From NCBI GenBank assembly GCA_003661185.1, contig QMVQ01000026.1, positions 1 to 12,501 on the forward strand: a stretch of 12,501 nucleotides of DNA. Direction: 5' to 3'. This DNA is from Candidatus Alkanophagales archaeon (lineage in GTDB: Archaea; Halobacteriota; Syntropharchaeia; Alkanophagales; B39-G2). Each line of letters begins with the position of its first letter. Positions within the stretch are counted from its first letter, which is position 1. The notes under the pieces were generated by a model. It searched no databases, was not told the DNA's origin, and worked only from the letters and a program-made list of their open reading frames with translations. Below are positions 6,529 to 12,501 of the stretch, in pieces. The translations under genes were made by a program, and so were the position numbers.

Positions 6529-8534
6529 CTGGACGGAGGAGCGTTGAGAGCGCAGCATCTGGCGGCGGGCGCACGACGGGCGTAGTGATCGAGAAAAAGG
6601 ACATCCTAATAGCAGTGATCCTTTTCCTGACAGGGTTTTTGATACGAATAGCGGGCGTGTCTAACGTCTGCATGTACGGGGACGAGTGGTTATATTGGTT
6701 TGATATGAAGAGGATTTTGGTAAGCGGTTTTGTTCCGAGGGCTGACGTCTTCGACTTTTCGCCACCTTTTCTTCCTTACTTAGGAGCGGCAGTCACGATG
6801 ATTTTCGACGGGGATTTAAACACGATCAGGATGATTTCTGTGATCTTCGGAAGCTTAAGCATCCCTTACCTGTACCTTCTAGGGAAGACGATGTACGACT
6901 GGCGGGTAGGGTTGCTGTCAGGTGTTTTTTTGTGCTTCTCCGCATATCACTGCCTTTACAGTCGTGTGTTCATGCTCGACGTTCCGATGCTGTTTTTCAT
7001 AATCGCGTTTTTGTACTACTTTTGGCTGAGTCAGCGTCCTGACAACCCGAGGTGCATGATGCACGCATGTATAGCAGGGGCGATGCTGGGGCTAGCGTTC
7101 GATATGAAGTACTTAGCGATCTTCCTACTGCCTGCAACCCTCGCGTACGCGTTCTGGGTTGGAGGCTTCCGCCTTAGAGCTCTGCTGGACCGTCGCATAC
7201 TCCTGATGCTGCTTTTTGCGTTTCTGTTCTTCCTGCCGCTCCTCGTCTGCTTGTTCTACACGGGGGTGGGCTTCCACGGGTTTGAATATTACGCCATCGA
7301 GAGATTTGAGACGGAAAAAGTGACGAACGTTCGACCTTACGAGTTTTCGCCCGATGAGCTGCTGTATCGGGGGGGTAAAAGGTTGTTAGAGGTGTTTGCG
7401 TGGGGTGCCGATCTTTTGTCCCCTCCCTTGCCGCACGTCTTTAAACTCTCGATGACGTTCCTCATACTGATTGTCCTCTTCTCCTACCTGCTTGCTCTCA
7501 TGAGGCGGGAGAAGGAGGGTAGTTTCCTCATGATATCGGTTTTCATGCTGCTCCTGCTCATTTCGAACTGCGGGAACGTCCGACATTACCTAATAAGCCT
7601 CCTCCCCTTTTTCTACGTGATGTTCTCCTATACAATTTTGCACAATAGGGCGTTCAGAGTGGTCGTAGTGCCGCTTGCCGCGGTTGTAATCTCGCTTTCT
7701 ATCGCCACTGCGGTTACCTCCCCTTACTGGGACACCGGCGACTACCACTCGTGGGCGAGGAGTGCCGTAGAGCACATAAGAATGGACGCCGCTGCAAGCG
7801 GCATTCCGAGCGATCAAGTATCCATAGGACTTGTGTACTTTTTGTCTGAAATCTTGGATCGCCAATCGTACATCAGCGGCTTCAACGCATCCACGGTATA
7901 TCTCTTCAAGCCTGCAAGTAAATATTCAGGGGAAGTGGCTGTTATGAGCTTGGACAGACTCAACAGGCTGAAACCCGACTATCTCGTCGTAAATGAAGAT
8001 TTTTATGAACATTACTTCAGCGATGATGACAAGAGGGAGGTGTTTAGGGATTACAGGATCATACTATATTCCTATGAATATCCCCAGCATTACTTCATCC
8101 TGAAGAGGAAGAGCCTGAACGTGCCGACGGCGGAGCAAGCGGGAGCTGAAATGAGCTCCACGGGCGTGAAAGCTACGATTTCTAGGGATGCTTTCAAGGC
8201 GAGCGTGCCGGGCGTGATGGAGGTCGGAAAGGCATATACCGTGCTCGTTCGGGTAAAGAACGAAGGAAACGCCACAAACTTTGTAATGCAGCCGTGCTTT
8301 GATAAATTCACGATCTTCGTGGATCAAAAACAATTCGCATCTCCGATATTCATACCTAAGGAATGGCGATTCTCTCTTAGTAAAGGTGAGTCTCGGGTGT
8401 TCAAATTGAGGGTGCTCCCCTTCAGGGAGCACGTGGGGAAGATGCCCCTGACTGTGGAGCTTTACGCTGAGAGTGAGGATGGAGTATACAGGAAGGTAGA
8501 TTCCTGTACCGACTACGTATATCTAATCAGGTGA
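6525..8534 (+). CDS. GT39/PMT-like GT-C membrane glycosyltransferase with C-terminal beta-domain
   Basis: The 669-residue polytopic protein has a cytoplasmic N-terminus of about 25 residues. A first helix follows (27-45) and then the extracytoplasmic catalytic loop YGDEWLYW with Asp53-Glu54, the acidic pair of GT-C enzymes. A second conserved acid is Asp152 in SRVFMLDVPM. About a dozen hydrophobic segments extend to residue ~397, including NVRHYLISLLPFF (351-363), typical of PMT/ArnT-like proteins. These enzymes transfer sugar from polyprenyl-phosphate donors on the outer face. Residues ~400-530 form a soluble domain, and ~540-669 look like a beta-sandwich of CARDB/Ig type (YTVLVRVKNEGNATNF, then SRVFKLRVLP), with Cys591 and Cys661 possibly disulfide-bonded. 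The start overlaps the UbiA stop as ATGA, so coupling is likely. A G7 tract at 7369-7375 lies in frame within codons 282-284. Confidence 0.85.
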   Translation: MTGRRSVESAASGGGRTTGVVIEKKDILIAVILFLTGFLIRIAGVSNVCMYGDEWLYWFDMKRILVSGFVPRADVFDFSPPFLPYLGAAVTMIFDGDLNTIRMISVIFGSLSIPYLYLLGKTMYDWRVGLLSGVFLCFSAYHCLYSRVFMLDVPMLFFIIAFLYYFWLSQRPDNPRCMMHACIAGAMLGLAFDMKYLAIFLLPATLAYAFWVGGFRLRALLDRRILLMLLFAFLFFLPLLVCLFYTGVGFHGFEYYAIERFETEKVTNVRPYEFSPDELLYRGGKRLLEVFAWGADLLSPPLPHVFKLSMTFLILIVLFSYLLALMRREKEGSFLMISVFMLLLLISNCGNVRHYLISLLPFFYVMFSYTILHNRAFRVVVVPLAAVVISLSIATAVTSPYWDTGDYHSWARSAVEHIRMDAAASGIPSDQVSIGLVYFLSEILDRQSYISGFNASTVYLFKPASKYSGEVAVMSLDRLNRLKPDYLVVNEDFYEHYFSDDDKREVFRDYRIILYSYEYPQHYFILKRKSLNVPTAEQAGAEMSSTGVKATISRDAFKASVPGVMEVGKAYTVLVRVKNEGNATNFVMQPCFDKFTIFVDQKQFASPIFIPKEWRFSLSKGESRVFKLRVLPFREHVGKMPLTVELYAESEDGVYRKVDSCTDYVYLIR

Positions 8535-8538
8535 ACTA

Positions 8539-10110
8539 ATGCCGGTAAGTAAGAGAGCGCTGGTCGTGGCCGCCGTAACATTAATAGCCGCCTCGTCAGT
8601 TGCCTATTTTGCCATAAAAGCGCCCACGAGGGCGCCGGTGAAAGGCGTCCCGGAGTGGCTTCTTGAAGGACCGATTTACGAGACGCATCCCTATTACTAC
8701 AACGGTACTCTCAAGGACATAACTGAAAGAATTCCCGAACTTGCGGACCTGGGTGTGAAGACGATATATTTGCTGCCAATATGGGAGCATAGACCCATGC
8801 CGCCAGAGGGGCACCCGTTTCGCTATGGCTACATATACCATATCACTGACTATCACAAGATAAGTCCGGAGTTTGGGACTGAGGAAGATTTGAGGGAGCT
8901 CGTAGAGACCGCCCATAGGTATGACATGAGAGTCATCCTTGAATTTGTCAGCTGTATGGTTTGGGAGGACAGTGTGATATATAAAAACGGCTGGACGTTG
9001 AGCGTGCCTCTAGCTGAGCTGCAAAAGAAGTTCCCATTAGAATATGTGATGTGGGATAATGACACATATGTGTGTTATAACTGCAATAGGATATCTGGGT
9101 GGAAAGGGGAATATCTACCTGGTTGGTTTCTGCGATGCGATGTTTTTGGTAAAGTCGTGGGGGGCGAGGTGAAGCTTTTTACATATCCTTATCCCGCTTA
9201 TGGCTATGCGGTTGACCGGACGAATCCGAAGCTTATTAACTACCTTACAGGGGTGGCAGAGTATTACGTAAAGGAGTTCGATGGGGACGGGTTTAGGGTT
9301 GACGCCCCGGGGGATAATTGGAATCCGGAAGTCGTCCCTGGCGACCGCTCGTCCATAGAGCTTTTAAGGCGCGTGAATGAAGCGATCAAGAGGGTCGAGC
9401 CTGACGCCGTCCTCATCTCGGAGATGGCGGGGCGTTACGAGTACAGAGCGGGCTGGCGGCAGCCGGACCCCGTGTTCGATGAAATGTGCGAACTCTCGTT
9501 TAGTTACTACTTTTACAACAACTTGATGGCATCCCTGCCAGAGATAGACACTGAGAAGCTACTGGAAATTCTAAATGGCGAGAAGGTTTGGTACGGGCGG
9601 GCGAGAGTACGCTTCTTGGAGCTACATGGGCAGCGTCGCATAAACGAGCTTGCGCCGGAACTGAACAAGCCCTTACTGGTGCTTATTTCAACAATTCCGG
9701 GGGTGCCGTCGATTCAAGCGGGGCAGGAGGTCGGAGCGACCAACGCCTTCCTCCCAAACGCTCCTGTCGATTGGGAGCATGGCGACTACGAGCTTAGGGA
9801 CTTTTACAGGAAGGTTTTCAAAATTCGCAACAACAACGACGCTCTGAAGTTCGGCTCGATAAGGGGTGTTTGGAAGTCTGGCGACAAAATGATAGCATTC
9901 TTAAGGAGCTATGAGGAAGAAAAAGCAATCGTGCTGATAAACATGCAGAGCAGAACGGTCTCGAGCACCTTGAGCCTTCCGCTAGAGCCGGGCACCGTCT
10001 TATACGACGCTCTGAACGATGAGCGTTTTGTGGTTAGTGATCCAAAAAACTTTAAAGTCACGGTTCCGGCTTACGGCTCACGAATCCTGATCGCGGAGGG
10101 GGGGGCGTGA
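8539..10110 (+). CDS. Membrane-anchored GH13 (alpha-amylase-like) protein with altered catalytic regions
   Basis: Residues 1-25 form an N-terminal hydrophobic anchor or signal (RALVVAAVTLIAASSVAYFA), placing the rest outside the cell. A GH13 (beta/alpha)8 barrel follows: PIYETHPYYY, LADLGVKTIYLLPIWE (69-83), then YHITDYHKISPEFGTEEDL (100-118). Region II is FDGDGFRVDAP with candidate nucleophile Asp255, and region III is VLISEMAG with acid/base Glu295. Region I is ILEFVSCM (133-140) instead of LDxVxNH, and region IV is RFLELHGQ (358-365) instead of FxxNHD, so the usual His and the third catalytic Asp are absent. Residues ~440-523 form the C-terminal beta-sandwich. AGGTGA (8529-8534) precedes the ATG by four bases. 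It may be a transglycosidase or hydrolase with altered mechanism, or a glycan-binding pseudoenzyme. It sits between the GT39-like and phosphodiesterase genes, overlapping the latter by 4 bases. Confidence 0.85.
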   Translation: MPVSKRALVVAAVTLIAASSVAYFAIKAPTRAPVKGVPEWLLEGPIYETHPYYYNGTLKDITERIPELADLGVKTIYLLPIWEHRPMPPEGHPFRYGYIYHITDYHKISPEFGTEEDLRELVETAHRYDMRVILEFVSCMVWEDSVIYKNGWTLSVPLAELQKKFPLEYVMWDNDTYVCYNCNRISGWKGEYLPGWFLRCDVFGKVVGGEVKLFTYPYPAYGYAVDRTNPKLINYLTGVAEYYVKEFDGDGFRVDAPGDNWNPEVVPGDRSSIELLRRVNEAIKRVEPDAVLISEMAGRYEYRAGWRQPDPVFDEMCELSFSYYFYNNLMASLPEIDTEKLLEILNGEKVWYGRARVRFLELHGQRRINELAPELNKPLLVLISTIPGVPSIQAGQEVGATNAFLPNAPVDWEHGDYELRDFYRKVFKIRNNNDALKFGSIRGVWKSGDKMIAFLRSYEEEKAIVLINMQSRTVSSTLSLPLEPGTVLYDALNDERFVVSDPKNFKVTVPAYGSRILIAEGGA

Positions 10111-11603
10111 GAGTCTTAGTAATAGGGCTGGACGGGGCGTGCATCGACCTGATCGAGCGGTGGGCGGGCGAGGGAAAGCTGCCGACGTTTGAAAAGTTGT
10201 TGTCGGAGGGGAGCTATGGGCGACTGGAAAGCGTCACGCCCCCGCTCACGGTGCCGGCGTGGAACTGCCTCGCATGCGGCAAGAACCCCGCGAAGATTGG
10301 GCGTTTCAGCTTCGTTCAGAAGGTTCCTGGGACCTACGATTTCCGCATAAACCTCCCTTCCGTGAGGCGGGAGCGGGCAGTATGGGACATCCTCAGCGAT
10401 CACGGGATGCGGGTTTTCGTCCTAAACGCGCCGAATGTGCTTTCCGCGTATAGGATAAACGGCTACATGGTCGCAGGTTTCCTCTGCCTGTCAGAGGAGA
10501 GGTTAGCGTACCCGAAGGAGTTGAAGGAGGAGTTACGACGCACGGACTACTACCGAGGCGCCGGCTACCTTCTTCCCTTCCTGACGCTTAGCGACAATGA
10601 GCTTTCAGAAATGTTGATGCGCATGACCGACGCCATTCACGGAGTTCTCTTCCGCTTCCTCGAAGAGCGTTTCGACTTCGGCTTCGTGGTGTTCCAAGAA
10701 TTGGACGGTGCGCAGCACAAGTTCTGGAACGATGAGCGGCGCGTCCTACGCCACTATCAAAACATAGACAGGAAGTTAAGGAAGATTTTAGACAAGGTAG
10801 GTGATGAGACGGATGTGCTCATCGCCTCTGATCACGGCTTTGGGCCAAACAAAAGAGTGTTTTTCATAAACGAATGGCTGAGGCGGGAAGGGCTGTTGAG
10901 CGTGAGGGAGCCTTTTTTGCCCCTCATGATGAACGCCTTGATCAGAGCCGTAAAGGTACAGAACGTTCTGAGAATTCTTAAGGTTATGAAGGCGCACTCC
11001 CTGGCGCCGTTTTATGAGAGACTGCTCAGGCAGGCGATGCGGACATCGGTCGTCCGGGGCGAGACGAAAGCCTTCAGTTACGGGAATTGGGGCATGATTT
11101 ACATAAATCTGAAGGGGCGAGAACCTGAGGGCGTCGTCGAAGCTGAGGAATACGAGCGTCTGAGGTCAGAAATCATAGAAAAGCTGCAGCAAATCTCTGT
11201 GAAGGCTTACAGGAGGGAAGAAGTATATCACGGCGAGTATCTGAACTTCGCCCCGGACATCATTGTGAGTATAGATGAGAACGTGACCTCGATAAGTGGG
11301 AAGATTGGTCTCAACAGGGTGTTCATGGAGGGCTTCCCTTATAACGGCTACCACAGGATGGACAATGGGACTTTCATCGCTTGGGGGCCGGACATAAAAA
11401 GCGGGAGGGTGCAAGCGAGGATATACGACATTGCGCCGACCATCCTCCACATATTCGGGGTGCCTATTCCAAGAGACGTGGACGGGCGCATTCTGCGTGA
11501 GATTTTCAAGGGCGAGCTTGCAACGCGTGAGACAAAGTACGAGTCGGAAATGATGAGAGTGAAAGGGAAAGTGAAGAAGCTGAAAATGATGAAAAGGATA
11601 TGA
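10107..11603 (+). CDS. Type I phosphodiesterase / AP-superfamily phosphohydrolase (COG3379-like)
   Basis: The 498-residue protein has the two-metal site of the alkaline phosphatase superfamily: Asp9 in VLVIGLDGA, candidate nucleophile Thr48 in TPPLTVPAWNCLACGKNP, Asp200 and His204 in ELDGAQHKFW, Asp242-His243 in ASDHGFGP, and His416 in NGYHRMDNGTFIAWGPD. No signal peptide or membrane helix is seen, so it probably works in the cytoplasm. Members hydrolyse phosphomonoesters or diesters, and substrates are hard to predict. In this operon a phosphorylated lipid-linked or nucleotide sugar is a reasonable guess. The start is GTG, overlapping the GH13 stop as GTGA. GGAGG at 10095-10099, seven bases upstream, lies at the edge of a G8 tract (10098-10105). 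The C-terminus is basic (VKGKVKKLKMMKR), perhaps for contact with acidic membrane lipids. It is the last gene of the operon and ends one base from the convergent flippase stop. Confidence 0.88.
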   Translation: MRVLVIGLDGACIDLIERWAGEGKLPTFEKLLSEGSYGRLESVTPPLTVPAWNCLACGKNPAKIGRFSFVQKVPGTYDFRINLPSVRRERAVWDILSDHGMRVFVLNAPNVLSAYRINGYMVAGFLCLSEERLAYPKELKEELRRTDYYRGAGYLLPFLTLSDNELSEMLMRMTDAIHGVLFRFLEERFDFGFVVFQELDGAQHKFWNDERRVLRHYQNIDRKLRKILDKVGDETDVLIASDHGFGPNKRVFFINEWLRREGLLSVREPFLPLMMNALIRAVKVQNVLRILKVMKAHSLAPFYERLLRQAMRTSVVRGETKAFSYGNWGMIYINLKGREPEGVVEAEEYERLRSEIIEKLQQISVKAYRREEVYHGEYLNFAPDIIVSIDENVTSISGKIGLNRVFMEGFPYNGYHRMDNGTFIAWGPDIKSGRVQARIYDIAPTILHIFGVPIPRDVDGRILREIFKGELATRETKYESEMMRVKGKVKKLKMMKRI

Positions 11604-11604
11604 G

Positions 11605-12501
11605 TCATTTCCGGAACTTCCGGAAGGCTTTTTCCAGATACGGCTTGACACTCACACTTTTTCCCAATTCGAGGAGTATGATCATGTCGTCCTCGTCGAA
11701 GCTCGTAGCAAGCACGCAAACCCCGCACGCCCCGTAAAACGAGAGTAAGAAGAGCAAAAGCGTCAAAGGCGTGGCGATGACGTTCCTGACGAGCAAGAAC
11801 ACTATGGATGTGACGGCCGTTGATGCAGCCACTGGTTTTAGGAACTTCGCCGCAAGCGGATGTATGCGGTGCGTGTGGAATATCCGCAGGGATACGAGCG
11901 TGTTTATCGTACAGACCGCCGACGTCGATGCGATGGCGGCGCCGACGACGCCGAAATCGGGAATCAGGACGACGTTAAGAATGAGGTTCAGCGCGACGCC
12001 CACCAGGTTGTAAAGCATGTAGGGTCGTGTGCCTCCGATGACGATCAGCGTTTCGACGTTGGGTCCGAGGAGGACGTGGAACAGCATGCCGGCGACGAGA
12101 ATGCGGAGGGCGACGCCCGCCTCTGCGTACCCGCTGCCGAAGATCAAGCTTAGCACCGCCTCAGGGAAGAGGAAGACGAGTATGGCGGGTGGAAACGTCG
12201 CTAGGAACGTCCATTTCGTCAGCACAACGTAGTGCCGCCGCAACTCACGAATGCGACCTCCTGAAAGCAGCTGCGATGCTATCGGCACATAGATGAACGC
12301 CATAGAGTTCAAGCAAATCCTAAGGAGCTGCGCAAGAGGGTGAGCGGCATTGTACAGTCCGGCGTCCCTCGCCGCTCGCAGATACCCAAGCAGCAGCGTG
12401 TCCACCCGCAGAATCGCGATGCCCGCAACGTTTGCCACGAGCAGCGGCAAGGAGAACACCAGTAGTTCTCGCCTCACACGCCTCGCATATACTTCCCCCC
12501 C
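11605..12501 (-). CDS. Wzx/MATE-type polysaccharide flippase, C-terminal part, truncated by the right edge
   Basis: These 298 residues belong to an oligosaccharide-lipid flippase (polysaccharide biosynthesis/MVF family), which moves lipid-linked glycans to the outer face. The sequence reads VFSLPLLVANVAGIAILRVD, TLLLGYLRAARDAGLYNAA and then FIYVPIASQLLSGG, the typical start of the second half of such transporters. About seven hydrophobic helices follow, including YNLVGVALNLILNVVLIPDFG and VVGAAIAS. Family members are usually 430-500 residues, and the frame stays open to base 12501 (GGEVYARR upstream). The GTG at 12477 is therefore an internal codon and the N-terminal half is outside the window. 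The gene is convergent with the phosphodiesterase, with one base between stops. The C-terminus ends in a basic FRKFRK repeat. It belongs to a separate - strand unit but fits the same surface-glycan role. Confidence 0.85.
   Translation of the reverse strand, partial: GGEVYARRVRRELLVFSLPLLVANVAGIAILRVDTLLLGYLRAARDAGLYNAAHPLAQLLRICLNSMAFIYVPIASQLLSGGRIRELRRHYVVLTKWTFLATFPPAILVFLFPEAVLSLIFGSGYAEAGVALRILVAGMLFHVLLGPNVETLIVIGGTRPYMLYNLVGVALNLILNVVLIPDFGVVGAAIASTSAVCTINTLVSLRIFHTHRIHPLAAKFLKPVAASTAVTSIVFLLVRNVIATPLTLLLFLLSFYGACGVCVLATSFDEDDMIILLELGKSVSVKPYLEKAFRKFRK
11608..11634 (+). terminator. Probable intrinsic terminator of the + strand operon
   Basis: TTCCGGAA occurs twice (11609-11616 and 11618-11625), separated by one C. 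Each copy is itself a palindrome, and together they can fold into a hairpin with seven paired bases and a three-base loop. GGC and then TTTTT (11629-11633) follow, as in a T-tract terminator for transcripts from the left. The element lies inside the last codons of the flippase on the other strand, where it encodes the repeated FRKFRK tail. On the - strand no T-tract follows. Confidence 0.45.

Noticed and set aside
8064..8432. 122-codon - strand frame opposite the GT39-like C-terminal domain
   Set aside because: It is a shadow of the coding strand with no ribosome site and no recognisable motif.
11166..11651. 161-codon - strand frame opposite the phosphodiesterase
   Set aside because: It lies antisense to a well-supported enzyme with complete metal ligands. 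Its His/Pro/Arg-rich product looks like a mirror of GC-rich codons.
1..12501. CRISPR arrays, tRNA or rRNA genes, insertion sequences
   Set aside because: I looked for regularly spaced repeats, cloverleaf-like segments and transposase motifs and saw none.

Overview
The window looks archaeal, most likely from the euryarchaeal methanogen/ANME/Archaeoglobus side. The first gene is the end of Sep-tRNA:Cys-tRNA synthase, an enzyme of the two-step Cys-tRNA route typical of those lineages. The other genes are of archaeal type: a DUF362 protein, a UbiA prenyltransferase, a GT-C glycosyltransferase and an AP-superfamily phosphodiesterase. Start signals are mixed, with some Shine-Dalgarno sites and some likely leaderless starts. 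I cannot name a genus from sequence alone.

Layout. (1) 2-400: 3' end of SepCysS, + strand. (2) 401-1239: no intact gene. From 536 there is a strong ribosome binding site, a signal peptide and then what reads as one exported-protein gene broken by successive frame changes, all in the same direction. (3) 1240-4434, - strand: an operon of GT4 glycosyltransferase, divergent SAM methyltransferase and DUF362 protein. (4) 4435-4481: a 47-base divergent promoter region centred on a 22-base dyad that contains a TATA-like core. (5) 4482-11603, + strand: a tightly packed five-gene operon of radical SAM/SPASM enzyme, UbiA prenyltransferase, GT39-like membrane glycosyltransferase, membrane-anchored GH13-like protein and AP-superfamily phosphodiesterase. 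Every junction overlaps or is only 4 bases. (6) 11605 to the right edge, - strand: the C-terminal part of a Wzx/MATE-type polysaccharide flippase, meeting the operon tail to tail with one base between the stop codons.

Taken together, 1240-12501 is a cell-surface glycan or glycolipid locus. GT4 and the methyltransferase would build and decorate a lipid-linked glycan on the cytoplasmic face, and the flippase would move it across the membrane. The GT39-like enzyme would use a polyprenyl-phosphate sugar on the outer face, and the anchored GH13-like protein would act on or bind glycan outside. The radical SAM-UbiA-phosphodiesterase combination is the unusual part. It suggests a dedicated polyprenoid donor or prenylated small molecule made by the same operon. 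That pathway is inference; the family assignments rest on visible motifs. The most noteworthy points are the five-gene cassette, a GH13 protein that keeps the nucleophile and acid/base but lacks the usual region I and IV residues, the shared dyad promoter, and the serially frame-broken secreted-protein gene.
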